64,000 bases of DNA, taken from assembly GCA_900315075.1 (NCBI GenBank), contig OMXV01000016.1, positions 19,651 through 83,650 of the forward strand, given 5' to 3'. The stretch is from an uncultured Prevotellaceae bacterium (GTDB taxonomy: Bacteria; Bacteroidota; Bacteroidia; Bacteroidales; Bacteroidaceae). Position 1 is the stretch's first letter. The number at the start of each line of letters is the position of its first letter. The notes beneath the pieces are model-generated. The model saw only the letters and a program-made list of their open reading frames with translations. It was not told the DNA's origin and searched no databases. Shown here piece by piece: positions 17,691-27,356 of this stretch. Both the position numbers and the translations under genes were made by a program.

Positions 17691-20600
17691 CTAATTAACG
17701 ACCACCTTCTTGCCATTGACAATGTAGATGCCGGCAGGGAGGGCGGTAACGGCATCGGAAGGCGAAGCGGCGAAGACTTCGCGTACTATCTGCCCTGAGA
17801 GGTTGATCACACGGTAGTTGCTGGGCTGCGAGGTGGAGACGTCGGGCAGTTGAGGCACGTCGGCAGGCATGTCGTCGAAGATGAGGAAGTCGGCATTAGA
17901 ACCGTTGGAGTTGATAATATATGCCTCGAAGGGATGCACTTCGCGGAGCTCGTGGACAAAGGCACTGCCCACAGCGTAGGTGTTGCCGCCTGTGTCGGTG
18001 ACATACTGGTTATACACGTTGAGGGCATTGATGCCATCCTTTGCTTTCTGCTGGAACGTCGGGATAAAGGTACGGTTGTTATAGACCGCCGAAACGAGGT
18101 CTCCGGAACTGCGTACCGTGGCATTGGTGGCCGAGAAAGTGACCTCGCCGCCGAGGTTGTATTCGTTGTCGTAGGCGATGTTGTTGGGCATGGAGATGAT
18201 GTAGGGCGTGTTGGCCTTGATTTCACCGGCCTTTTTCCATCCACTTGATGACAGTTCATACAGCCAGAAGGGCTTGAGATTTGTCGTGGAGTTGTATTTG
18301 GCGAAAGGTGTGAGGTCGCCCTTGGTGCTGTGTTTGATACTCTTCACGTCGAATGGCAGTGCGATGGTCTCCCACCCCTGGCTTTTCTTGTCTATCCCGC
18401 TCTCCATCTGATAGAAGTGGGTATAACTGATTTTCGAAGCGGTAAATATTTTCGGGCAGTAGAAGTTGTTGCCAGTCTCGGTGTCGGTAAGCACAATCTC
18501 ATCGGCCTTCAGATTGGCCACCACATTCTGGATGGAGGTTGTCTTGTTGTAACTCTTTATTGGCACATATAGCAAGAAATTTGGGTTGCTGACATCTCCA
18601 AGAGTGTAGTCGTAGATATTCACATTGGCATTCACTTCCAGGGCGGCGATGTTGTCACTGGCGGTGAAGAGGTCCTTGCCGATGGTTGTCACACTCGACG
18701 GCAGTGTCACCGCATAGAGTTCGGGGCATGAGCTGAAAGCATGGTCGGCCACCTCCACCACGTTATACCAGAAGTTACCACTATATGGCTCGGGAATTTT
18801 CAAGTGTCCTTTGCAATCGGCATAAAGCACTTTCACATCATTGTTGTTTACGTAGCTATACGTGACACCTTCGTGGGTGAAGTTCCCATTTCCCGAAGCA
18901 TACATGAAAATCAGCTCTGTGTCACCATTGACGGTGTAGTCATGTCCGTTTTCGTCATAATAATCCTCATCGTCTTCATCTGGATTAACAATAAACTGAT
19001 TTGTGACATTAATGCCATTTTCATAGACTTTGGCGAAATCCTTGTCATAGATAAGGAAAAGTGATGTTCCGTCTTCTAACTCTACTATATCCTTAGAATT
19101 GGCACCAACCTCCGACACATTCTCTCTCTCAGCATACGGATCGACAAAACCTTCAGGTGTCACAGCCAATTTTTCCACTTTTACAGACCCGTTGCCTATG
19201 ACCTGCACCGTGAGCGACGCAAATGGCTTGTGTGAGAAAATCACCTCCACCGTGGTGTTTTGGATGATATATTCAAGTTGGTTGGAGGAAGGACTGACAT
19301 CCACACCGTTAATCACCAAGCGTTCCACCTTGCAATGGCTGTCGGGGTTTAATTGCAACGTCCCGTAGGATCCACCATAGACTGTCACTGTCTTGCTCTC
19401 ACCTTTGACAACATCGTTATACCATTTCACCTGGCCATTGCCCTCCGCCGTGATGGTGAGTTGGTATGTGCGGTCGGTTTCCGCGATTTTGGAGAAGTCT
19501 TTCCAGCCGTCGGCAGCTGAATAGGCACTTTTGCACTTGGTGGGCACAAAGAGGGTGGTATTCTGCTGATGGGTGAAGGCGTCGGTGCCGAATGTCGGCG
19601 GTGTCTTTGTGCGGATTCTGACGTATTTGATGTTCTTGCAATTGCTGAAAGCCCCTTCGTCTAACTTTGCAAGTGCCGTGGATTGTATCTCCACGTATTG
19701 TAGGTTGTCGCAGCCCCTGAAGGCTTCCTTCCTGATTTTTTTCAGCGTGGGTGGCAGGATTAGGTTGCGCAAGTAACTGTTGCCTACATTCTCAGTGCTG
19801 CTCCATCCCACGAAAGCCTGTTCCATGATTTCCGTCACCGTGTAGTTCTTTCCATTATGACTTATGGTGGAAGGGATACTCACGTCGCAGTCCTTGTAAT
19901 TGCTGAACCAACCGTATGGGACTGCCGCACCAGGATGAATGGCATCGTATCGACTATAAACGACATAGGCCTCATCCTGATAGAGTAGATAGTCGATGCC
20001 ATTCTGGACAATTTCACCTTCGGCGAAAATGATTTCGATGGTCGTATTCTCCGTGATGTCGCTGACGGTCATCTCCAGTGTGGCTATCATAAGGCCATCG
20101 ACATCATACGGCTCGATGTAATTAGGGTGGTATTCATCGGTCATATCAACGCCGTTTCTGAGTATTTTGACCACGCTTCCAGACTCAAAACTGAGGGTGA
20201 AGTCTGAGCCTTCCAGCACGGAGAACTCTTTCTGGCCGTCGATTTCTACAGAACTGTCCCAATCGTCAGGATTCTCCAAATAATACACACTGCCGTTCGT
20301 GGTCTTCACTGTGAGGGTGTAGTATTTGGGAAGTTTGAAATAGCCGTCTTTCCACTGGAAATAACTACCACTTGTGTCAACACCGAAATTAAAGCCATCG
20401 GGGACATGGATGACGCAGGGTTTTTCTTTAGTGCCGACATCGACACAACTCGCATTTCCTATATTCTCAAAAGCGGAGGAAAGGCGAAGAAGTTCCAATT
20501 TTTTACATTGATAAAATAGGCTATATGAATTATTTGCAAATGAACCTTTAAAACTACTTAAATCCAAACTTTTTAAATTTTCACATCTACGAAACATGCT

Positions 20601-22469
20601 ATGAACATCAGTAACTTTAGACGTATCAAAATGACTTAAGTCAATTTTCTGAAGAGATAAACAATCTTGGAACATGCTTCTAAAACTCGTTACATTATAC
20701 ATTTTGTTATTTCCAAAGTTAATAGAGACTAACGAAGAGCAATCATGACACAAGTATTCCAGACTTGTCACTTTTGACATGTTAAAATTGCTTAAATCGA
20801 GTGATGTAAGCGCGGAACAACCATCAAACATGTAAAACATTTCAGTTACATTGGACGTGTTAAATGAACTGAGGTTAAGGGTTGTTAGTGAGGTACAATT
20901 AGAGAACATATTACTCATATTCTCCACATTACCTGTGTCAAAATTAGTTATATCAACATTTGTAAGTGAAGAACAATTCTCAAACATACTATGCATACTA
21001 ATCACATAAGATGTATTAAGATATTCAAGTCCTAGGATCGATGTAAGATGTGCCAAATCCTTAAACCAACTATCAGTACTTGTAGGGCGTTCATTGGCAA
21101 AGGATGGGTCAAATACAACTTTTGTCACTTCGTTTTCTGATGCCCAGAAACCATTCCACCATGGAATCCAATTATCACCAAAATCATGGTATTTTTTTCC
21201 ACTTCTCGATTCTTCTAAAAAGTCGAAATAGAAAGTCAGTGTATTGTCTTCATAAATAACATACGGCTCACCATCCTCCCTTGGTTCACCTTGTTTTAAA
21301 GTGAAATATCCACCTTTCCAATTAAAAATGTCTTCACTGGTATCCACACCAAAATTGAAACCATCAGGAACATGAATCAGACAAGGAAAAGTTTTCTTTC
21401 CTACACCATAACAACTTGATCCGCCAATATTCTCAAAATCTATTGAAAGATATAATTCCTTTAATCTCTTACATCCATCAAATATCCTGCTACTGTTCTC
21501 AAAAGAACCTCTAAAATTACTAAGATTTAAACTTTTCAACTTCTCACAATATTGAAACATACTTCCAATATCTGTTACATTTGAGGTATTGAAACGACTT
21601 AAATTTAGATTTGTGAGTGAAGAACAATATTCAAACATACAACTCATTGATTTTACGTTCAACGTATTGAAACGACTTACATCAAGAGTAGTTAGCGCAG
21701 AACAACGATAAAACATATAACTCATATCTGTCACGTTCGACGTGCTGAAACTGCTTACGTCAAGAGTAGTAAGCGCAGAACAATTACTGAACATAGAATT
21801 CATATCTGTTACATTCGATGTGTCAAAACTACGTAAGTCAAGAGATTCAAGAGCAGTACAACCTGAAAACATGCCAGGCATTTCAGTTACTTTAGACGTT
21901 CCGAAATGACTTAAATCAAGACTTTTCAAAGATGAACACCTTAGGAACATAACACCCATCAGTTCAACATTTGGATTACTAAAACTGCTCAGATTAAGAT
22001 ATGTAAGTGACGAACATTCTTCAAACATACGAATCATAGATGTAACTTTCGATGTGTCAAAGGTGCTTAAGTCGAGAGAGGTTAGTGCAGAACAATTGGA
22101 GAACATCGATCTCATACTTTTAACCTCCGATGTATTCAGATATTGAAGTCCGACAAAAGAAGTCAGTTGTTTCATATCCTCAAACCAACTTTGTGTGCTT
22201 GTGGGTCGTGCATTGGCAAATGAAGGATCGAAGACAACTGTCCTTACTTCATTTTCTGAAGCCCAGAAACCATTCCACCATGCCACATTATCAACAGAAT
22301 ATTTTGCACCATCTCTCGATTCCTGCAAGTTGTCGTAATAGAAAGTGAGGGTATGGTTGCCGTCTGTATAAACTGCATATGCTTCCTGTGCATTTACCGA
22401 AGTTGTAAATGCACTGATAACAAAGACGATAATGATGGTCAAAGTCCGAGTAAACAGTATTTTGTTCAT
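17691..22469 (-). CDS. Large BspA/DUF285 leucine-rich surface protein with T9SS-type tail
   Basis: 1592 residues, signal peptide ending SVNAQ. The N-terminal two thirds hold two arrays of about 23-residue DUF285/BspA repeats with the pattern SLDLSxFDTSKVTxMxxMF; these arrays correspond to roughly 22150-21480 and 21030-20480. A beta-rich region with TVEVIF-type edges and LRR_5 repeats (TVTEIMEQAFVGW, LPPTLKKIRKEAFRGC) follows. The C-terminal 400 residues closely match the protein at 11817 and end in a T9SS-like sorting tail (LPAGIYIVNGKKVVVN). The repeats form an elongated solenoid suited to binding partners at the cell surface. It lies upstream of kinase 16161, mirroring the BspA-kinase order seen again at 11817/9002. 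Its export route and ligand are inferred from family knowledge. Confidence 0.85.
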   Translation of the reverse strand: MNKILFTRTLTIIIVFVISAFTTSVNAQEAYAVYTDGNHTLTFYYDNLQESRDGAKYSVDNVAWWNGFWASENEVRTVVFDPSFANARPTSTQSWFEDMKQLTSFVGLQYLNTSEVKSMRSMFSNCSALTSLDLSTFDTSKVTSMIRMFEECSSLTYLNLSSFSNPNVELMGVMFLRCSSLKSLDLSHFGTSKVTEMPGMFSGCTALESLDLRSFDTSNVTDMNSMFSNCSALTTLDVSSFSTSNVTDMSYMFYRCSALTTLDVSRFNTLNVKSMSCMFEYCSSLTNLNLSRFNTSNVTDIGSMFQYCEKLKSLNLSNFRGSFENSSRIFDGCKRLKELYLSIDFENIGGSSCYGVGKKTFPCLIHVPDGFNFGVDTSEDIFNWKGGYFTLKQGEPREDGEPYVIYEDNTLTFYFDFLEESRSGKKYHDFGDNWIPWWNGFWASENEVTKVVFDPSFANERPTSTDSWFKDLAHLTSILGLEYLNTSYVISMHSMFENCSSLTNVDITNFDTGNVENMSNMFSNCTSLTTLNLSSFNTSNVTEMFYMFDGCSALTSLDLSNFNMSKVTSLEYLCHDCSSLVSINFGNNKMYNVTSFRSMFQDCLSLQKIDLSHFDTSKVTDVHSMFRRCENLKSLDLSSFKGSFANNSYSLFYQCKKLELLRLSSAFENIGNASCVDVGTKEKPCVIHVPDGFNFGVDTSGSYFQWKDGYFKLPKYYTLTVKTTNGSVYYLENPDDWDSSVEIDGQKEFSVLEGSDFTLSFESGSVVKILRNGVDMTDEYHPNYIEPYDVDGLMIATLEMTVSDITENTTIEIIFAEGEIVQNGIDYLLYQDEAYVVYSRYDAIHPGAAVPYGWFSNYKDCDVSIPSTISHNGKNYTVTEIMEQAFVGWSSTENVGNSYLRNLILPPTLKKIRKEAFRGCDNLQYVEIQSTALAKLDEGAFSNCKNIKYVRIRTKTPPTFGTDAFTHQQNTTLFVPTKCKSAYSAADGWKDFSKIAETDRTYQLTITAEGNGQVKWYNDVVKGESKTVTVYGGSYGTLQLNPDSHCKVERLVINGVDVSPSSNQLEYIIQNTTVEVIFSHKPFASLTVQVIGNGSVKVEKLAVTPEGFVDPYAERENVSEVGANSKDIVELEDGTSLFLIYDKDFAKVYENGINVTNQFIVNPDEDDEDYYDENGHDYTVNGDTELIFMYASGNGNFTHEGVTYSYVNNNDVKVLYADCKGHLKIPEPYSGNFWYNVVEVADHAFSSCPELYAVTLPSSVTTIGKDLFTASDNIAALEVNANVNIYDYTLGDVSNPNFLLYVPIKSYNKTTSIQNVVANLKADEIVLTDTETGNNFYCPKIFTASKISYTHFYQMESGIDKKSQGWETIALPFDVKSIKHSTKGDLTPFAKYNSTTNLKPFWLYELSSSGWKKAGEIKANTPYIISMPNNIAYDNEYNLGGEVTFSATNATVRSSGDLVSAVYNNRTFIPTFQQKAKDGINALNVYNQYVTDTGGNTYAVGSAFVHELREVHPFEAYIINSNGSNADFLIFDDMPADVPQLPDVSTSQPSNYRVINLSGQIVREVFAASPSDAVTALPAGIYIVNGKKVVVN

Positions 22470-22570
22470 AATTGGTGAGTTGGAGAGTTGGTGAGGATTA
22501 TTATATGGATATTTATGAGTTATTTAGTGGTAAGAAGTAAAGGGTGAGAGAATAACGAATGACCGTGATT

Positions 22571-22594
22571 GGGTTACGCCCTGAAAGGGAACCC
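22571..22594 (+). other. Short GC-rich hairpin followed by a T run on the plus strand
   Basis: GGGTT (22571-22575) pairs with AACCC (22590-22594), and CCCT (22579-22582) pairs with AGGG (22586-22589) inside it, leaving a GAA loop and a small ACG bulge. GCTTTTTT follows on the plus strand. It would be an intrinsic terminator for plus-strand (antisense) transcription, whereas all genes here run on the minus strand. It could equally be part of a dispersed repeat. Confidence 0.35.
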
Positions 22595-22644
22595 GCTTTT
22601 TTATATTGAGCGTTATCCCATTCAGAGTCGTTTAGCGATGGTGA

Positions 22645-23919
22645 TTATTTCTTCCTTACCGTTTGGGGTGGTTTGTTGTCATCCTCACCCGGTTTGAGTT
22701 TGGCGGCTTCCTGACTGACAAGGATAATGCGTTCGGTACCACTTGTCTTACTAGTAACAGTAATTTTACCATCCCTTACTTTCTTTGTATCGTTGCGTTT
22801 TGCTTCCACCGTCACATCGCGACTTTTATCTCCTTCTTTAACCGACAGTGTACACCATTGGGGGGCATCGATAGTCCAACTCACATTGCTGGTTATTTTG
22901 AATTTCTCTATGCTTCCTTCTGGATCGAAAATGATTGAGTCAGTATCCACGTCCAATTCCTCATCCTCAACCGTCACATTAATGGTCGAACTGTATCCTA
23001 AACCTACAGCATTTTTAGCGAATGCCCGCACATGGTAGGATTTGTCGGGAGGATTTGAAATGGTGAATTCGGCTGACCCACTTTTTGAACCTGGGTTTAC
23101 TTCGCGTTCTATTTTATTATCCGAATAGTTTGGTTCATCCTTATCTGTAGAATAACATATACCAACGATCTCAACGGGGAAGATGGAATTATAACTGACA
23201 GAAAATTTACCACTCTTTTCATCTCGTTGGAATTTTGAAATGGTGGGACGTTCGCCTGCCTTTTGCGTGACAGTGACTGTGGCTCTATTGTTGTCGTTGT
23301 TCTTGTCGCTGAAGATTATGTTACAGTCACGTGAACCCTCTGTTGTATTGTCATCGACTTTGACCTCTATTTTCACGCCATTTTCATTTGCCCCCCCCGA
23401 CTCAGCCGACAAGTGGCACCATTTTTCTAAAACCTCCGTCCTCACAGACCAATCGACGTTGGAGGTAAGGGTAATTGTTTGTATAGATTCTGTGGCATCG
23501 AAAGTCAAAGATTCATTGTTAACACTGATGTTGTCTATTGCTTTTTGCGTTACTGTACAAACGTCGGACTGCGTACCACATTTAACTGTGATTGTTGCCA
23601 CGCGCTCTTTGCCAGTGGTGTTTTCTCCGGCAGTGAGGGAAATTGTATTTGTGTTTTTGTTGCCATTACTTGGATTGATGGAAAGCCAACTCGCATTAAC
23701 AGAAGCAGTCCAGTCCCCATTGGCAGTGACAGTAATCGTTACCGGTTTTTCAGTTGTAGATCCTGTCTCTAGTATTTTTGCCTCTTTAGTAACGGTCACA
23801 TAGTCGTTGCTGGGATTTGGACCAGGACCAGGTGTAGGTTTGTTCTCTTCATCAGGACTGCAAGCAAAAAATGAGAGTGTGGCTATTATAAATAACAGGT
23901 ATTTGGATATTGATTTCAT
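22645..23919 (-). CDS. BACON-domain lipoprotein
   Basis: 424 residues from the ATG at 23919, chosen because it begins a lipoprotein signal (MKSISKYLLFIIATLSFFAC, acylated Cys20). A short Pro/Gly linker (PTPGPGPNPSNDY) is followed by at least three BACON-type beta-sandwich domains, each with a pattern like WTASVNASWLSINP...GKERVATITVK...TVTQKA. A fibronectin-like segment lies around residues 220-310. BACON domains are common in Bacteroidota surface lipoproteins and bind carbohydrates or mucin. It sits between the beta-barrel gene and the BspA gene, all on the minus strand. A surface-exposed accessory role is likely; nothing ties it to a given substrate. Confidence 0.82.
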   Translation of the reverse strand: MKSISKYLLFIIATLSFFACSPDEENKPTPGPGPNPSNDYVTVTKEAKILETGSTTEKPVTITVTANGDWTASVNASWLSINPSNGNKNTNTISLTAGENTTGKERVATITVKCGTQSDVCTVTQKAIDNISVNNESLTFDATESIQTITLTSNVDWSVRTEVLEKWCHLSAESGGANENGVKIEVKVDDNTTEGSRDCNIIFSDKNNDNNRATVTVTQKAGERPTISKFQRDEKSGKFSVSYNSIFPVEIVGICYSTDKDEPNYSDNKIEREVNPGSKSGSAEFTISNPPDKSYHVRAFAKNAVGLGYSSTINVTVEDEELDVDTDSIIFDPEGSIEKFKITSNVSWTIDAPQWCTLSVKEGDKSRDVTVEAKRNDTKKVRDGKITVTSKTSGTERIILVSQEAAKLKPGEDDNKPPQTVRKK

Positions 23920-24131
23920 GATGATTAAAGATTGAAAATTGATTATTGAAGATTGAAGATTATCGGGCTTGCCTAATGAATGTCGGCTATACCTCAGCAA
24001 TTGAAGCAAGTTTCATTACGTTCAGTTTGCACGACATTTGAAGATTGAAATGTAGTTAAAGGGGATAATAATTAATTGAATATTACGCTGCCCTCAACTT
24101 CTAACTCCTAACTAACAAAAACTTCTAACTT

Positions 24132-25043
24132 CTAAAAGTACAGCATGATGCCGAGGTTGAGGTTGAAACCGTCGGTCCACGATTTGATGGTTTTGTCGAA
24201 GTCGCTAAGAGACTTGAGATCGTCGTCCTTAGAAATCCCGAAGTCATATTCTGGTGTGATTTGCAGACGCCAGTGGTCGTTGATGGCAAACTTAGCCCTT
24301 ACAGCGAGTAGTCCAGAGACGGAACTAACACTCTTCATGTAACTGTTGTCTTTTGGGGAGACATCCAATTTGCTGCCATTGATCAGGTTGTATGCCAGTC
24401 CCACTTGTGGCTCAATAGTGAGGAAGTCTGCATTAGGTATAGCGACATCGTATCCACCACGCAGTTGCATACGTATTGCTTTGTAATTGTGGGCTGAGCG
24501 TAGGGTTCTATTATTGTCTTCGTAGAAAAAGAGGTCATCCGACTTGTTAAGCCCCAGGACGACGCCTGCCTCCACGTTGAAGTTTCCGAAATGGTAGCCA
24601 AACGAGAGCGACGGTCCCATGATGGACATGACATTGAATCCAGCATTGAAAAAGAAGGGATACGACACGCCACGAACCACAACGATGGCCATATCGTAGG
24701 TAACTTTCCCCTTGAGTTTTCCTTTGATTTCGTAAGTTAAAGCCATCGCGTTGTCGGCTGTGATATCCAAGTACTTACAGTCTTCTGTAACCCACAGCAG
24801 TATCTCATTGCCGTTTCTTTCTTCATCAACAAGCATATTTGGCTCCACCTTGAGACTTGGGTCGTTGGTCGTGATACGGATGACGGCACAATCGCGCCCA
24901 TTGATGTCCTTTTTAGGTGTCGCTGCCGCATCAGCAATAAAAAGGTCTTGCTCAAATTTTTCTACTTTGATTTTGTCTTGCGCCATCGCTGCTACTGACG
25001 CCATGATGGTCATTATTAACAGCCAGAATCTTGTCATTTTCAT
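24132..25043 (-). CDS. Outer-membrane beta-barrel candidate
   Basis: 303 residues with a signal peptide (MKMTRFWLLIMTIMASVAAMAQ). After an N-terminal soluble beta domain (to about 130), the sequence alternates short amphipathic strands: YPFFFNAGFNVMSIMG, LSFGYHFGNFNVEAGVVLGL, IRMQLRGGYDVAI, IEPQVGLAYNL, LLAVRAKFAI, WRLQITPEYDFGIS, and ends NLNLGIMLYF, the terminal aromatic typical of outer-membrane barrels. It lies 30 bases from the NTF2-like gene and reads the same way. A second barrel protein is at 34753 in the T6SS core, so barrel proteins recur in this locus and might help the machine cross the outer membrane. Confidence 0.65.
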   Translation of the reverse strand: MKMTRFWLLIMTIMASVAAMAQDKIKVEKFEQDLFIADAAATPKKDINGRDCAVIRITTNDPSLKVEPNMLVDEERNGNEILLWVTEDCKYLDITADNAMALTYEIKGKLKGKVTYDMAIVVVRGVSYPFFFNAGFNVMSIMGPSLSFGYHFGNFNVEAGVVLGLNKSDDLFFYEDNNRTLRSAHNYKAIRMQLRGGYDVAIPNADFLTIEPQVGLAYNLINGSKLDVSPKDNSYMKSVSSVSGLLAVRAKFAINDHWRLQITPEYDFGISKDDDLKSLSDFDKTIKSWTDGFNLNLGIMLYF

Positions 25044-25073
25044 TTTATTATATGTTTTTGTTAATATTCTATG

Positions 25074-26159
25074 TTATTTTTTCGAACGAAATCTGAAATC
25101 ACCAAGTCCGAAAATGTCTTCACGAGGTAAGCGCTTATGATGTTGCTTATCGACAAATTCCGGTTGCCATGTACGTATGCGCACCTCTGGTGCATCTGGA
25201 TTCCGGAAGTCCCACAACAGGAACACATATCCATCGTCGCTGTAGTTGTTGGTGCGCCACTTCTGTTTCACCTGCACTCCGTAATATTCCAAACTTGGAT
25301 GTTTTGTGATGACGACACTGTCGAATTCCACATTAATATATGATTTGTGGTCGAAAGTATATTTCAGGTCTTTCAGGTACTGACTCTTGTTCATCACCTG
25401 GTATTCGATTCTCTTATCATTTTTGTTGAGGCTTAAATTTCGCATCGACCTGGAGTCGTCACTGTTTTTACGTGTCTCCACGACGACACCCTTGATGATG
25501 AGTGCACTGTCAGAATAGATTTTGTTGAGAAAATCAAGGTCTTTCAGGTTGTAAGCTGTTCTGAACTGCTCCACGAAGTTTAATACCATCTGCCGATTAC
25601 TTTCCTCTTTCACTACATTCTTAGCGTTTTGAAGTAACCCTATACCTGCTTGCCCATAGATTTCTGGGTCTAAAGAGAAAAGAAAGCTATTGATTTGACC
25701 ATTGCCGTCGTAGTTTATCACCACCTCCTCATACACCTCCTTGCCATCAACTTTGTCGGGGGTGTTGAGCTTTTTTCCTATATCTTCAGGCTCATTACCG
25801 CTGATTTCTTGTGCTGGATAGACATCGACTTTTATTCCCCTCAGCTGATACCCATTGTAGGTTTTAAGGCAACGCATGTTCATCTGCTTCCTGGTGCATT
25901 TAAAGTGGCCGTTTTGCCATAGTTGCTGTATAGCTTTACTTGTTTCTGCATTGACCTGGACGTTGTTGAGTGGCACCTTGTCTAAATTGTTTTCACAGGC
26001 ATTGTTGATGCTCTCAAGCAGCATCGTGGTGTTGGTTTCAATGGCTGTCTTTAATTTAGCATCATAGAGACCTTCGGTAATGGCCACCTTCTGCGCCGAA
26101 ACTGACATGACTGTTGCCTGCACGACAGCAAAAATCATTAAGATTCTTTTTGGTTGCAT
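25074..26159 (-). CDS. Secreted protein with NTF2/SnoaL-like domain
   Basis: 361 residues with a signal peptide (MQPKRILMIFAVVQATVMSVSAQ). Residues from about 195 to 345 resemble the cone-shaped NTF2/SnoaL fold: a helix (LNFVEQFRTAYNLKDLDFLN), the DSALIIKG strand, and a last strand set (YGVQVKQKWRTNNYSDDGYV, LLWDFRNPDAPEVRIRTWQP). Such domains are often non-enzymatic scaffolds in envelope secretion machines. The N-terminal half is not recognised. About 175 bases separate it from the GH73 gene, without a clear promoter box, so it may still be read from the T6SS operon. A role as an envelope component is inferred. Confidence 0.6.
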   Translation of the reverse strand: MQPKRILMIFAVVQATVMSVSAQKVAITEGLYDAKLKTAIETNTTMLLESINNACENNLDKVPLNNVQVNAETSKAIQQLWQNGHFKCTRKQMNMRCLKTYNGYQLRGIKVDVYPAQEISGNEPEDIGKKLNTPDKVDGKEVYEEVVINYDGNGQINSFLFSLDPEIYGQAGIGLLQNAKNVVKEESNRQMVLNFVEQFRTAYNLKDLDFLNKIYSDSALIIKGVVVETRKNSDDSRSMRNLSLNKNDKRIEYQVMNKSQYLKDLKYTFDHKSYINVEFDSVVITKHPSLEYYGVQVKQKWRTNNYSDDGYVFLLWDFRNPDAPEVRIRTWQPEFVDKQHHKRLPREDIFGLGDFRFRSKK

Positions 26160-26334
26160 GATTTCCTTTATTGTTTATATTATTCTACAAATAATCATCA
26201 AGATTTTAGTTATTCGTTTTTTAAAGAACACAAATTTGATGTTTTTTTACGAAAATGAATTTCATAAATTGACCACGAATGATCATAAATTCTTATGATA
26301 CGTTTGTATTGAAATTGATGAGTTGACAAGTTCT

Positions 26335-27330
26335 TTATTTCAGTCGAAGGCGTTCACCCTCCTGCAAAGGATGATAGCCTTTGATGTGGTTTAATTTTGC
26401 GAGCGAGATGGTGATAATACCATACTCCTGGGCGATGCTATGGAGCGTCTCACCATCCTTCACGTAGTGGAAATCCTGTGGACCAGTGAACTTTTTCTTT
26501 TTCTTGGCGAGGAACACCACATCACCTTCGTGGATGTCGTCTTCGCTTCTACACTCATTAAACTCGAGGAGTTTACTCTTGGGAATGTCGTAACGCATAG
26601 CGATTTGTGTGAGTGTCTCGCCCGGGCAGAGGATGGTGCATCGCACATCGTTGAGTTGAACCTTGAAACGGTCGAGGATGTTTCGTACGCTGAGTTCCTC
26701 CTCGGTCACCACATCCTCTTCGATGATACACTCCGGGGCGATTTGTACTATTTGTTGTTTGCCCGGTGTGGGAGGTGCCACAGGTTTCGCCACAATAGGC
26801 ACACTGTGGTTGAGTTTCGGCCCGCCATTGACAGCATAGAGGCGATAACTCTCAATATATCCTATGAGGGCCTGGGCGTAGTTGGGTGCCGTGGCATATC
26901 CACACGCTTTGAGTCCGTATGCCCAACTGACATAGTCGTAGGGATGATAGGTGAAAAGGCGGGCATAGCGGCTGCGGTTTTCCACGGCAAGGAAACGTGA
27001 ATGATCTTCGTATGACTCACGCACAGAACTATAGATGCGGAAACTGCTTTTCTGCGTCTCATCGTCCCACGCCTTATACACACCACCCTTCCAACTACCA
27101 TGACATTTCACACCGAAATGGTTGTTGGCGTTGCGTGCAAGACCGCTCTTGCCGGCTCCTGACTCTAAGATTCCCTGCGCCAAAGTGATGGGTGCCGGTA
27201 TGTGATACTTCATCTCCTGCTCCAAAGCAATACCCGTGTATGTGGCAATGTAATTACGAATGTCGGCCGCTGACTGTGCCGATGCCGTCAGGGCGGTGAA
27301 GAGGAGGGAAAATAAAGTGATTTTTCTCAT
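26335..27330 (-). CDS. Secreted GH73 N-acetylglucosaminidase with two LysM domains
   Basis: 331 residues, signal peptide ending TASAQS. Residues about 22-165 form a glucosaminidase (FlgJ-like, GH73) domain: ITLAQGILESGAGKSGLA with the catalytic Glu, NNHFGVKC, FRIYSSVRESYEDHSRFL and YATAPNYAQAL. Two LysM motifs follow (about 230-275, CTILCPGETLTQIAMRYDIP, and about 285-331, HYVKDGETLHSIAQEYGI). It would cut peptidoglycan glycan strands while held on the wall by LysM. T6SS assembly needs a local gap in the wall, so a dedicated cell-wall hydrolase in the operon fits, but a housekeeping autolysin is an alternative. It lies 26 bases from the peptidoglycan-binding gene. Confidence 0.88.
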   Translation of the reverse strand: MRKITLFSLLFTALTASAQSAADIRNYIATYTGIALEQEMKYHIPAPITLAQGILESGAGKSGLARNANNHFGVKCHGSWKGGVYKAWDDETQKSSFRIYSSVRESYEDHSRFLAVENRSRYARLFTYHPYDYVSWAYGLKACGYATAPNYAQALIGYIESYRLYAVNGGPKLNHSVPIVAKPVAPPTPGKQQIVQIAPECIIEEDVVTEEELSVRNILDRFKVQLNDVRCTILCPGETLTQIAMRYDIPKSKLLEFNECRSEDDIHEGDVVFLAKKKKKFTGPQDFHYVKDGETLHSIAQEYGIITISLAKLNHIKGYHPLQEGERLRLK

Positions 27331-27356
27331 TGTTTTTTCTTTATTTTTTCATTCAA

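Noticed and set aside
22571-22602. Hairpin with T run considered as a terminator for the BACON lipoprotein transcript
   Set aside because: The T run lies on the plus strand, the wrong direction for the minus-strand genes.
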